Positions 8,468 through 17,353 of a DNA stretch of 64,000 nt are shown here, in pieces. Both the position numbers and the translations under genes were made by a program. Origin of the DNA: an uncultured Lachnospiraceae bacterium (GTDB taxonomy: Bacteria > Bacillota > Clostridia > Lachnospirales > Lachnospiraceae); NCBI GenBank assembly GCA_947178145.1, contig CAMWXE010000010.1:1-64000 (forward strand). Direction: 5' to 3'. Under the pieces are notes generated by a model, which did no database searches, was not told the origin of the DNA, and saw nothing but the letters and a program-made list of their open reading frames with translations. Position 1 is the stretch's first letter. Each line of letters begins with the position of its first letter.

Positions 8468-9418
8468 ATGAGTCGTTTTACATTTAAAGAACTTGCAGAA
8501 GAATGGATACAGTTTCAAAAAAATTTTATAAAGGAATCTACATATTGTACCTATGTGATACAGATGAAGAATCACATTATTCCATTATTCAGAAATATGG
8601 AGTGTGATGAGATCACATCCAATACATTGCAGGATAACATAATGCAGTTGTTTGGAAATAAACGTCTGCAAGGTGATGTACCATTATCTGACAAAACAGT
8701 CCGAGATATTACTGTAATATTAAAATCATGCTTAAAATATGGTATGCAAAAAGGTTATATATCTTCAGAGAGAATAAATATTGTATTCCCTTCGAACAGA
8801 AATAAGTGTACCAAGATTGAAACGTATAATGTCAAAGAGCAACAAATTATAGTGGAAGCTGTTTTGTCCAACCTGAGCAGTCAATCTAATGGCATATTAC
8901 TTAGCCTCTATACTGGAATAAGAATTGGAGAACTATGCGCATTAAAGTGGTCTGATATCGATCTAACAAATAGAACAATTACAATCTCCAAAACACTCCA
9001 AAGGCTGTATTTCAAGGATGTACAAGGAAAAAATTACACAAAAGTGAGTATTTCGTCTCCTAAGACACCTAATTCAATCCGGGAAATCCCTATTTCAACA
9101 AAGTTGGTACAAACATTGGAAAAACTATATATAAATAACACGGACGCGTATGTTTTAACTAATACTGAGAAATATATAGAACCACGAACATATAGAAACT
9201 TTTATGCGCATTTTATGAATAATTTAGATGTTCGCAAATTAAAGTTTCATGCTCTTCGACATACATTTGCAACGCGGTGTATTGAACATGGTGCTGATTA
9301 TAAATCTATAAGTGAAATATTAGGACATGCCAATGTCAATATTACAATGAACTTTTACGTCCATCCCAGTATTGAGCAGAAACGCAAATGCGTAGAATTA
9401 ATGGATAAAATAAATTGA
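8468..9418 (+). CDS. Tyrosine recombinase (phage-integrase family)
   Basis: This 316-residue plus-strand protein runs against the surrounding minus-strand genes. It has a SAM-like N-terminal core-binding domain (about 5-105) and a catalytic domain with Arg152 (TGIRIGELCALKW), His261-x-x-Arg264 (HALRHTFATR), His287 (LGHANV) and the nucleophile Tyr297 (MNFYVHP), so it looks active. AAAGGTGG precedes the ATG. Inverted repeats of about 70 bp flank it on both sides, and no phage or conjugation genes accompany it. A role in local DNA inversion (phase variation) is therefore more likely than integration of a large element, though excision of a small cassette cannot be ruled out. Confidence 0.92.
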   Translation: MSRFTFKELAEEWIQFQKNFIKESTYCTYVIQMKNHIIPLFRNMECDEITSNTLQDNIMQLFGNKRLQGDVPLSDKTVRDITVILKSCLKYGMQKGYISSERINIVFPSNRNKCTKIETYNVKEQQIIVEAVLSNLSSQSNGILLSLYTGIRIGELCALKWSDIDLTNRTITISKTLQRLYFKDVQGKNYTKVSISSPKTPNSIREIPISTKLVQTLEKLYINNTDAYVLTNTEKYIEPRTYRNFYAHFMNNLDVRKLKFHALRHTFATRCIEHGADYKSISEILGHANVNITMNFYVHPSIEQKRKCVELMDKIN

Positions 9419-9551
9419 TTAATAACAATACTCCTCTGCTCTGAATGGGTAAATTTCATCGTAAATAGTACCAAAATCCATTCAGAGTATTTATGGAAAC
9501 ATACAAGTTTCTTGACAATATGCATACAATTAGGTTATCATAAATTTGAAG

Positions 9552-9620
9552 AATCCTTTAGTTGGACAATTGAGGATTACTACTTCTGATTTTGGAGAAA
9601 GTCATTTGATAAATATTTTA
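9552..9620. repeat. Right arm of the ~70-bp inverted repeat flanking the recombinase gene
   Basis: Reverse complement of 8341-8410. The arm ends abruptly at 9620, where the left end of the IS1595-type remnant (GGTGATAGTC) begins, so that element probably inserted at or into the edge of this arm. A 10-bp inverted repeat (CTCTGAATGG at 9439, CCATTCAGAG at 9478) lies between the recombinase stop and this arm. Confidence 0.88.
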
Positions 9621-10538
9621 GGTGATAGTCCAAAAGTTTGTTGTTGTGTATTAATTGAATCGAATGCCAATATTTGTTCTTTAATAATAAACTTATCTAC
9701 AACATTTCGAGGTGATAAGTTTATGAATGGTAAGATTAATACATTATTTGACTACATGAATCAATTATGCGAATCCGATTTGGATCGTATTATTAATTTT
9801 GTACTCAGTGTTATTTGCGCAATTAGCATCCAAAAGAAAAACCCAGCTGTCCATACTATAACAAAACACATGTCATAAAGTACAGATACAAAAACGGAAA
9901 GCAGCGTTTTCTGTCTCATATCAAGTTCTTTTCTCTGGCATTGCTGAACTTGATGAAACATTTGTGCTTGACTGCTACAAGGGCGGCCAGATACCACAAA
10001 AAGCTGGATGCAATGCACGTAAGCATGGTGCAAAAACCGCCAAACGGGACATTTCAAGTTAATATATAGTGTTCTGCACAGGTATCCAGCGTAACGGCGA
10101 TGCAATTGCAGCTACTGCAAACCATGCAAAGCCATCATGTGCAGAACTTGATAAAATCTTTCGCGGTCATATTGCGAAAGATACACTCGTTCTTACAGAT
10201 GGACTTCCCTGCTATAATGTTCTCGAAAAACGAACCAGTTGTACGGATGTAGATGTAAAACAGGAAGAATGCAAAGGAATATTTAACCTCAATACCGAAA
10301 ACAGTCTACACTCTTTTATCAAGGAAACCTATAGTATTACTGTGGAGTTGCTACCAAATATATCAACTGTTATAATGCTTTATTTTCTATTGCTTTCCGA
10401 TGTGCAGATAATCTGAAGGATATATTAATGTCCCCTTTGTGCACAGTCTGTCAAAACTGTTATTGGAATAGTGTATATTTTGTAACTATAAGTTAGTAAC
10501 TCTTTAAGGCAACACCAACACAGTTATTGACTATCACC
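9621..10538 (+). mobile_element. Degenerate IS1595-type insertion sequence (918 bp)
   Basis: The ends are GGTGATAGTC at 9621 and, inverted, GACTATCACC ending at 10538. The inner part of the right end (CCAACACAGTTATT) matches both ends of the MITE at 53153-53254. Between them is a broken IS1595 (ISXO2-like) transposase gene. The flanking eight bases differ (ATATTTTA and AATCAAAA), so no target duplication survives, suggesting later rearrangement on one side. Confidence 0.75.
9723..10496 (+). pseudogene. Broken IS1595-family (ISXO2-like) transposase
   Basis: Pieces in all three plus frames read as one transposase. They are the N-terminus from ATG 9723 (MNGKINTLFDYMNQLCESD), a zinc-ribbon relic (CPYYNKTHVIKYRYKNGKQR), the catalytic core with LDETFVLDCYKGG and KHGAKTAKRDIS, an in-frame TAA near 10058, then TDGLPCYNVL, NSLHSFIKE and, after another shift, YYCGVATKYINCYNALFSIAFR ending at TAG 10494-10496. 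The zinc-ribbon cysteines are partly lost, and at least two frameshifts and one stop are present. It cannot make transposase, but its ends could be acted on by a related enzyme. Confidence 0.82.
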
Positions 10539-10567
10539 AATCAAAAGGCCGACAGGAGAGAGAAGAT

Positions 10568-10652
10568 ATGAATCAAGGTGTTATAGAGCAGTGGCACAGG
10601 AATGGAAAGATGGCAGATTTCTGTTACATAAGCCCTCTGATTTTGCAAATGG
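10568..10652 (+). pseudogene. Inverted fragment of licD
   Basis: Bases 10589-10652 match the plus complement of licD (about 8012-8075) almost perfectly but in opposite orientation; they encode AQEWKDGRFLLHKPSDFANG in the licD frame. Just before it, ATGAATCA at 10568 resembles the licD start, so this is a licD 5' end with an internal deletion. It runs into the 3' end of the glycosyltransferase on the other strand, whose last codons are borrowed from it. The pair forms a 64-bp inverted repeat around the whole recombinase/IS1595 block. Confidence 0.8.
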
Positions 10653-11619
10653 AATCATCGTCACGAATGTTCTCCTCATGTGCATCCTTGAAATTTATCC
10701 GTTCTTCCTCTATTACAAGTGGTCTATTCATAATCCTTTGATTCATAGACAATATATATTCTCCCATAAATCCCAAAAAGAATAACTGAATGGCACCAAG
10801 AAAAAAAATGCCTATCAGCATCGGTGCCATGCCTGCTGCAAATCTATTCCAATAGATCAATTTCATTACAAGATAGACCACCCCCAATATAGTGCTCAAA
10901 ATTCCGATTCCTACTCCCATAAAAGTAGCTAACCGCAACCCTATCTTAGTATAAGATGTAAAGCTAAGCATTGCTGCGTCATACAAGGTATAGAAATTAT
11001 TATGTGTCTTTCCTGCACGGCGCTGTGGCTGTTCATAAGGTATTTCTTTTCTTTTATACCCAAGTTCTGCTACAATTCCCCGCAAAAAAGGAGTTGGATC
11101 CTTTAAATTCCTCAGCACATCCACAAACTCCTTGTCGTAAAGCCCCGATCCCGTAAAATGCTCAATCTGTTCTATATTGGAAAATTTTTTTATCATTTTA
11201 TAATAAATGCTGCGTAGCCTGTACATAACAGGATTTTCTTTGCTTGTTTGTTTAATTCCGATTACGATCTTATATCCATTTTCCCATTCGCGAATATATT
11301 GCGGTATTAAATCAATTGGATCCTGAAAATCACATACCATGCTGATTGTACAATCTCCTGTTGTCTGTAATATTCCATAATATGGCGAATTAAACTGTCC
11401 AAAATTCTTTGCGTTAAAAATAGCCTTTATATGTTCATTTCCAGCACAGATTTCTCTTAATAAAGTTCTTGTCTTATCTTTCGAATCATTATCAATAAAT
11501 AAAAGTTCGTAATCATACTGTGACAACTCACTTTCGAATAGATTTACGATAGCTTCACTCATTGGAATAACGTTTTCTTCTTCGTTATAGCACGGTATTA
11601 ATATACTAATTTTTTTCAT
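10624..11619 (-). CDS. GT2 family, GtrB/DPM1-like polyisoprenyl-phosphate glycosyltransferase
   Basis: An N-terminal GT-A domain begins ISILIPCYNEEENV, with the DxD-like DFQDP (~116) and FTGSGLYDKEF. It is followed by two C-terminal membrane hairpin segments (about 235-262 and 272-295) and a FLGFMGEYI motif. This is the layout of enzymes that load a sugar onto undecaprenyl phosphate for use outside the membrane. The last codons after about residue 322 derive from the inverted licD fragment, so the natural C-terminus has been replaced. It overlaps the SDR stop by 14 bases (translational coupling) and ends the rfbH-TPP-SDR-GT operon. Confidence 0.85.
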   Translation of the reverse strand: MKKISILIPCYNEEENVIPMSEAIVNLFESELSQYDYELLFIDNDSKDKTRTLLREICAGNEHIKAIFNAKNFGQFNSPYYGILQTTGDCTISMVCDFQDPIDLIPQYIREWENGYKIVIGIKQTSKENPVMYRLRSIYYKMIKKFSNIEQIEHFTGSGLYDKEFVDVLRNLKDPTPFLRGIVAELGYKRKEIPYEQPQRRAGKTHNNFYTLYDAAMLSFTSYTKIGLRLATFMGVGIGILSTILGVVYLVMKLIYWNRFAAGMAPMLIGIFFLGAIQLFFLGFMGEYILSMNQRIMNRPLVIEEERINFKDAHEENIRDDDSICKIRGLM

Positions 11620-12568
11620 TCTGTCTCCCCTTATACCATTTCACAGTCTGCTCCATACCTCTTTCAAAAGTATAGTCAGCATAATATCCTGTGTCATCCG
11701 CAAGCTCTTGTATATCAGCACACAGATACATAATCTGTTTCGACGAATATTCTATATCTCCATAGCCAATTTCAGCATCAGGATCGACAATATTTCTTAT
11801 TATCTCTATGTATTCCCTTAATGGTTTTACTGTACCACTTCCCAGACAGTATGTCTTTCCGTGAACCCCATAGCATCCCAAAAGGTACATCATTTTGGCA
11901 GCATCTTTTGAGTACAAATAGTCCCACATCTGCTCACCCTTAGTACATGACGCCCGCTCACCATTGATCATTTTATCGATCATACTCATTACCATTGTTT
12001 TACTGCCATCATAGGGTCCATACACACTTAAAATACGCGTCCAAATATGCTTTATTCCTTTCTGTTCACATCTGATCCGTGTCATCTGTCCTGCACACAA
12101 TTTTGCTATCCCATATCCATTCTCAGGAAATACTGGGACTTCTGCATTCAGTTTTCCCTCATATCTCCCATACTCTGCTTGTGAACCCGCACCGATAAAC
12201 ATTTCACATCCAAGTTTCGCTGCCGCATCGACTGCGTTTAACGCATATTTCACATTCCTGTTTTGCAAATACATATCATTTCTGCTGTCTCCAAATGTGC
12301 CATCCCATGCTAAATGATAAAATGTATCTATGGATCGAGATTCACTCCACCCTTTCTGCCTGATCACTTCCCTGACTCTTTGCGGCAGTTCTAACATCTC
12401 TGCAAGTGCGCATTCAACCATCGCCACGTTGCCAGACTCTTTAATATGGATCTTTCTGACGGAATCACCCCTGACTACTGCGATGACCTGTATATTTCTT
12501 TCCTTTAGATATTCAATCAACGCCATTCCAATAGCACCTGTCGGTCCTGTTATGATTACTCGATTCAT
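11606..12568 (-). CDS. NAD(P)-dependent epimerase/reductase of the extended SDR family
   Basis: This 320-residue protein has TGPTGAIG (7-14) for NAD(P) and the catalytic Tyr152/Lys156 pair (GYGIAKLC). Family members act on nucleotide sugars. Its place, 12 bases after the TPP enzyme and next to rfbH, suggests it is the 4-keto reductase that finishes the CDP-dideoxysugar (a role played by RfbJ, RfbS or YerF-type enzymes elsewhere). The exact stereochemistry cannot be read from sequence. AGAGGGTAA precedes the ATG. Confidence 0.85.
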   Translation of the reverse strand: MNRVIITGPTGAIGMALIEYLKERNIQVIAVVRGDSVRKIHIKESGNVAMVECALAEMLELPQRVREVIRQKGWSESRSIDTFYHLAWDGTFGDSRNDMYLQNRNVKYALNAVDAAAKLGCEMFIGAGSQAEYGRYEGKLNAEVPVFPENGYGIAKLCAGQMTRIRCEQKGIKHIWTRILSVYGPYDGSKTMVMSMIDKMINGERASCTKGEQMWDYLYSKDAAKMMYLLGCYGVHGKTYCLGSGTVKPLREYIEIIRNIVDPDAEIGYGDIEYSSKQIMYLCADIQELADDTGYYADYTFERGMEQTVKWYKGRQNEKN

Positions 12569-12580
12569 TTACCCTCTTTT

Positions 12581-14446
12581 CTAATTACTATCTTCTCGAT
12601 CAATGTCACTCCTAATCAGAGGTATGAACATATTTTTCTCCAACTCTTCCCTTGGCAAAAATGGAGCCAAATCCTCCAATGGCGGACTGATCAATGTCCC
12701 ATCCTCAAGACGTTTCGTACTGCTCTTTGGCTCCCATACCTGTATTGTATTGGTAAAAATCTCACAAAATACAAACCCCTGCGTTTTAAGCACCTGATCA
12801 ACTACCTGCTTCATCTCTTCGTTGGAATGCGCCTCAAAATAAGGATAGCCAAATGCTTCTGCTATCTTTTTATATTCGGGGAATGATAAATCGCCCGACT
12901 CCGAACCGATTCCCACTTTACAATGCTCTGAAAACAAATTATTCTGTGTTATCCTGATAGAATGATACCCCTGGTTATTTATTAAAAATATCTTAACTGG
13001 AAGTTTATTGGTAATAACTGTCTGAAGTTCTTGTAGATTCATCATAATCGAACCATCACCTTCAAGACAAACTGTATCTTTTCTGCCGCCCGCCATACAC
13101 AATCCTATCGCAGCTGGCAATCCATATCCCATACTTGCTATAGCACTGTTAATGATAAACCGTGTTCCCTTCTTAATACAATAATCCTGATGTCCTACAA
13201 CACAGCAGGCTCCATTTGATACAGCTGTAAGGCTGTTCTCTGGCAACTGTTCACTCATGTATCTCATAAATGCAAACACATTCACATAGCCATCATTTTC
13301 TTCCCAATGTCGTGGTAGCGTAACAGGATAATTCTTTTTCCAATCCTGACATGCATCAAGCCACACATGATCATTGAAAATAACTTTGTTTTCCTCTGAA
13401 ACTACTTCTCTCATTTTCTCTAAAAAGTCTTTTGCATCTGCCCATATTGGCAAATCCACATGAATCGTCGGTTTTCTCATCTCCGCTTTATCTATATCGA
13501 TCATAATGACCTTGGCAGCCCGCGCCCACGTATCAAAGTTATATCCTGTCTGTCGGATCGAGATACGTGTACCTATAGCCAACACCAAATCTGCATTCTG
13601 TACTGCAAAATTTCCTGGGCGATCACCCATGTTGCCGCCCCTTCCCACATACAGAGGATGCTCATCTTCTATTACATCTACCGAGTTCCAATACGTAACC
13701 ACTGGAACATTCAATTTCTCAATTACCTGTCGAAATGCCTCATAACCACCTGAAAGTCTGATACCTCCACCAGCATAAATTACAGGTCTCTTCGCCTTCC
13801 GCAATTCCTGTAACACAGAATCGATTATATCTTTTGATACTGGTGGTGGGAGCTGTGCAGCATCCTCCGTTGGATCATAACCCTTTAGATCATCTGTTTC
13901 TATATAATCTCCTTGATAATTTACAGGAATATCAATCCAAACGGGTCCTGGTCTGCCTGTATTTGCCAAATACCACGCTTTCTCCAATGCATATCGGATC
14001 TGCATTGGATCCTCAATCATCACTGCATATTTTGTCATTGGCTCTACAGACTTTACAATATCATATTCCTGATCGCCAACTGCCCTTAGTGGTAATCCAT
14101 CCGTGAACTGCATAGCATATCGAGCCGTTGTTGTATACTTAACCTGCCCTGAAATAATAAACATAGGAATAGAATCAAGCCATCCTCCAACTACCCCAGT
14201 GATGGCATTTGTTCCTCCTGGCCCAGTTGTTACACAAACTGCTGCTATTTTATTTTCTAAACGCGCGTAAGCCTCTGCTGCAATAGCGCATGCTTGTTCA
14301 TGATGATTATAAGTAACCTTTAACCCTGAATGATGGCCTATTGCATCATTTAAGTGCATCGCTCCCCCTCCTACTACAGAAAATACATCTGTAACTCCTT
14401 GATCTACTATAAAATCTGCCACATAATCAGCTAATCGTTGACGCAT
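12581..14446 (-). CDS. Thiamine-diphosphate enzyme, acetolactate-synthase-like (possible branched-sugar synthase)
   Basis: This 621-residue ThDP enzyme has the activating Glu50 (YNHHEQACAIAAEAYAR) and the ThDP/Mg motif EGDGS (462-466) ending in NN (490-491), with three domains in the usual PYR-central-PP order. It is not placed with ilv genes but lies between rfbH and an SDR. In Yersinia, YerE, a ThDP flavoenzyme of this superfamily, adds a two-carbon unit to CDP-4-keto-3,6-dideoxyglucose to give a branched sugar. The same role is inferred here from context only; some homologues in O-antigen loci have other substrates. GGAGGTGGAAAT precedes ATG, and the gap to rfbH is 24 bases. Confidence 0.82.
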   Translation of the reverse strand: MRQRLADYVADFIVDQGVTDVFSVVGGGAMHLNDAIGHHSGLKVTYNHHEQACAIAAEAYARLENKIAAVCVTTGPGGTNAITGVVGGWLDSIPMFIISGQVKYTTTARYAMQFTDGLPLRAVGDQEYDIVKSVEPMTKYAVMIEDPMQIRYALEKAWYLANTGRPGPVWIDIPVNYQGDYIETDDLKGYDPTEDAAQLPPPVSKDIIDSVLQELRKAKRPVIYAGGGIRLSGGYEAFRQVIEKLNVPVVTYWNSVDVIEDEHPLYVGRGGNMGDRPGNFAVQNADLVLAIGTRISIRQTGYNFDTWARAAKVIMIDIDKAEMRKPTIHVDLPIWADAKDFLEKMREVVSEENKVIFNDHVWLDACQDWKKNYPVTLPRHWEENDGYVNVFAFMRYMSEQLPENSLTAVSNGACCVVGHQDYCIKKGTRFIINSAIASMGYGLPAAIGLCMAGGRKDTVCLEGDGSIMMNLQELQTVITNKLPVKIFLINNQGYHSIRITQNNLFSEHCKVGIGSESGDLSFPEYKKIAEAFGYPYFEAHSNEEMKQVVDQVLKTQGFVFCEIFTNTIQVWEPKSSTKRLEDGTLISPPLEDLAPFLPREELEKNMFIPLIRSDIDREDSN

Positions 14447-14470
14447 ATTTCCACCTCCGCATAAAGCATA

Positions 14471-15811
14471 TCATTGGTCTACTGCCATTTTGATCATCTT
14501 TGCCATATAATCTATCATCTCATCAGTCATTCCCGGATATACCCCCACCCAGAACGTATCCCGCATAATCCTGTCCGTATTTGCCAGATCTCTCACAATG
14601 CGATATCCCGTACCGGCAGACCGCATCTGATCAAAACATGGATGTTTTGTTAAATTTCCCGCAAACAACATACGTGTCTGTATCCCCATTTTTTCAATAT
14701 ACGGAACTACTTTATTCCGGTCTGTTCCTTCTTTACAAGTAATCATAAATCCAAACCAACTGGGATTAGAATTTTCACATGCCTCTGGCAGAATTAATTT
14801 ATCCTCACATCCTGTAAGCCCTGATTTCAGACGGTTAAAATTGTTACGCCGTCGCTCTACGAAGCTTGGAAACTTTTTAATCTGGGCACAGCCAATCGCT
14901 GCCTGCATATCTGTCGCCTTTAAATTATAACCAAAGTGCGAATATACATATTTATGGTCATATCCCAATGGAAGTTCACCATACTGCTTGTCAAATCTGT
15001 GTCCACAGAGGTTGTCCTTTCCAGAAGGACAGACACAGTCGCGTCCCCAATCCCGGAAAGAGCGAATTATCTTATAAAGCAACGGATCATTTGTATAAAC
15101 AGCTCCTCCCTCTCCCATAGTCATATGATGCGGTGGATAGAATGAAGATGTTCCGATATCACCGATGGTTCCCGTGAGCCGTTCCTCACCATTGAGTGTA
15201 TAGGTTGTTCCAAGTGCATCGCAATTATCCTCGATCAGCCATAAGTTATACTTATCACAAAAATCTTTCACAGCTTTCAGATCAAAGGGATTTCCCAAAG
15301 TGTGCGCGGCCATGACTACCTTAGTCTTGTCGGACAGTGCTGACTCAAGCTGTGTTATATCCATATTATATTGAGGAATCGTAACATCTATAAAAACAGG
15401 TATTACGCCATATTGAATCGCTGGCGTAACCGTTGTCGGAAACCCTGCTGCTACAGTAACCATCTCATCGCCGGGCTTTACTTGGCGTTCTCCCAGTAAA
15501 GGCGATGTTAAAGCCATAAACGCATTTAAATTTGCGGATGAACCTGAGTTGACCAGTGCACAAAACCTGACTCCCAGATATTTTGCAAACTCTCTCTCAA
15601 ACTCCTCAGTATATTTCCCTGATGTAAGCCAGAACTCCAATGCCGAATCCACAAGATTGCACATTTCCTCATGGTCATATACGCGGGAAGCATACGCGAT
15701 GCGGTCACCTGGCCCAAACACCTGCTCTTGATTGTGATATGTATCACAATATTCCGCCACAAAATCCAGCAACTCTTTTCTCGCCTGTTCCTCTGTCTTA
15801 TTTTCAAACAT
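14471..15811 (-). CDS. rfbH: CDP-4-keto-6-deoxyglucose 3-dehydrase (E1)
   Basis: This 446-residue protein of the DegT/AHBA superfamily has the hallmarks of RfbH/DdhC. His228 replaces the usual Schiff-base lysine (SFYPPHHMTMGEGG), so PMP rather than PLP chemistry is used. Cys259, Cys261 and Cys269 (DCVCPSGKDNLCG), with Cys197, can hold the [2Fe-2S] cluster. It removes the 3-hydroxyl of CDP-4-keto-6-deoxyglucose. The start at 15811 is chosen because GGAGGGAAGAACA precedes it; an upstream in-frame ATG at 15826 overlaps that site. The ferredoxin-type reductase partner (E3, DdhD) is not in the window. Confidence 0.93.
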   Translation of the reverse strand: MFENKTEEQARKELLDFVAEYCDTYHNQEQVFGPGDRIAYASRVYDHEEMCNLVDSALEFWLTSGKYTEEFEREFAKYLGVRFCALVNSGSSANLNAFMALTSPLLGERQVKPGDEMVTVAAGFPTTVTPAIQYGVIPVFIDVTIPQYNMDITQLESALSDKTKVVMAAHTLGNPFDLKAVKDFCDKYNLWLIEDNCDALGTTYTLNGEERLTGTIGDIGTSSFYPPHHMTMGEGGAVYTNDPLLYKIIRSFRDWGRDCVCPSGKDNLCGHRFDKQYGELPLGYDHKYVYSHFGYNLKATDMQAAIGCAQIKKFPSFVERRRNNFNRLKSGLTGCEDKLILPEACENSNPSWFGFMITCKEGTDRNKVVPYIEKMGIQTRMLFAGNLTKHPCFDQMRSAGTGYRIVRDLANTDRIMRDTFWVGVYPGMTDEMIDYMAKMIKMAVDQ

Positions 15812-15960
15812 TGTTCTTCCCTCCATTAATTATACTTCGCAGTGTAACCACTCCATCTGGCTCTCGAGCCGCATCATTCTATTCTTTTTCTATTCTTTTT
15901 CTATTTTGTTTCTATATGATCCACCCTCTTCAAACAGAGGTCTACTATTTCATACACAAC

Positions 15961-17211
15961 TCATGCTCTCCTGTTTCCCTCATTCTTCCACAATACCCAA
16001 ACAAATATTCCTCCAAATACTATTACCGAAAACAATATTGTTAATGTATATCCCCATACGGCTCCCAGTAATTGAAATTTCTTCACCATTTTATTGATGA
16101 TAAAATAACCGGTCACCGATACTATAATATAACCTATCATATTATTTTTTTGTTGATCCATGATAATGAGCATGTTCGATAGGTATCCCCCCATCGCTAA
16201 AAATCCTCCACCTAAAAGCAATATCAATAGATGTATTTTATACATCGACAAATTTTCTTTATATAATGCTGATAATACTGGAATTCCCAATAAATATGCC
16301 CCTATCATACAGATCACTGTAAGCAAAAAAATTATCACCATCTGTCTGACAATCCTTTTAGCAAACAGCTTTATCTTCCTCTCTCTCCATTCCACTATAT
16401 ATTGGGTTAATTGTGGCTGATAAATAAAACTCGTCAGTAAGGATATCACAAAGACAGGCATGGATATATAGCCATATATTGCCTGCGTTTCATCCCCTAA
16501 AAAAGAATCTATGGAATACTTGGGAATATTAGTCATATAAAAATACAAGAACGATGAGACACATAAAGCTGTGCTCTCATTAAACAATTCCTTTACTCCT
16601 TTATCCCTTTTGCTTTCCCACATATTGTCACTTACATAATATGCATATTTAAGTAGTGCCACTCCCACCAATAATCCAACCACACAAGCAGCTACTGAAG
16701 CTAAAACAATATTGCGATAAATTAAATCTATAACAACAAATGTAGCGATTGTACATATCCACCGAAAGGAAAAAATCTTACATCCAACATCCAATCTTCC
16801 CATTGCTTGATATTTTCCTGCAAAAACATCTTCAAAGGCCTCAGTTGCATACCACAAACAAACAATAAATATAGCGATAGCTTTGTCCCGTGTATAAATG
16901 CTACCACAATAATGATATATCACGTATCCCAACGCCACCAGAACCATTAACACTACCGTCACAATTCTTAATATTAAAAACGTCCTAAAAGAAAAATCCT
17001 CGCCATCATGCGCAACCTGATAATTCCTTACTCCAAATTTTCCAACTGTCATTAACAAGTTCGCAACAGAAAAAGCCAATGCCATTATTCCTGCATCCCT
17101 CAAGTCATTTACTCTTGATACCACTGCCAGAATTACAACAGCTTCTCCCGCATTGATGATACCTGCTATGGCATTCCACACTATGCTCTTTTTATATACA
17201 TCTTTTATCAT
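15961..17211 (-). CDS. Polysaccharide repeat-unit flippase (Wzx-like, MOP superfamily)
   Basis: This 416-residue polytopic protein has roughly a dozen hydrophobic helices, with N-terminal KKSIVWNAIAGIINAGEAVV, typical of Wzx/PST flippases that move undecaprenyl-linked repeat units across the membrane. Its start follows the stop of a GT32 relic by a few bases, and the Shine-Dalgarno is weak (GAAGAG). It is the only intact flippase seen in the locus. Confidence 0.83.
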   Translation of the reverse strand: MIKDVYKKSIVWNAIAGIINAGEAVVILAVVSRVNDLRDAGIMALAFSVANLLMTVGKFGVRNYQVAHDGEDFSFRTFLILRIVTVVLMVLVALGYVIYHYCGSIYTRDKAIAIFIVCLWYATEAFEDVFAGKYQAMGRLDVGCKIFSFRWICTIATFVVIDLIYRNIVLASVAACVVGLLVGVALLKYAYYVSDNMWESKRDKGVKELFNESTALCVSSFLYFYMTNIPKYSIDSFLGDETQAIYGYISMPVFVISLLTSFIYQPQLTQYIVEWRERKIKLFAKRIVRQMVIIFLLTVICMIGAYLLGIPVLSALYKENLSMYKIHLLILLLGGGFLAMGGYLSNMLIIMDQQKNNMIGYIIVSVTGYFIINKMVKKFQLLGAVWGYTLTILFSVIVFGGIFVWVLWKNEGNRRA

Positions 17212-17214
17212 TAT

Positions 17215-17346
17215 CTATTGCTCTTCAATCATTCCCTTACACTTTAACAGTTCCCAATATTCCCTTTGCTGTTCCCATATCATCAACATATTCATTCCTC
17301 TAAAACTCAAAAACAATGAATACCTGTAAATCCAATACATATTTTC
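17215..17346 (-). pseudogene. 3' fragment of a GT32-type glycosyltransferase gene
   Basis: The minus-strand translation ends IWEQQREYWELLKCKGMIEEQ-stop and begins ENMYWIYRYSLFLSFRGMNM. It is closely related to the C-terminus of the intact GT32 gene at 18457. Only the last ~43 codons remain, wedged between rfbF and the flippase. It marks a past gene replacement. Confidence 0.82.
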
Positions 17347-17353
17347 AATTATT

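Noticed and set aside
10591-10785. Short plus-strand frame starting with licD-like sequence
   Set aside because: Only the first ~20 codons are licD; the rest is the antisense of the glycosyltransferase gene. Recorded as a licD fragment instead.
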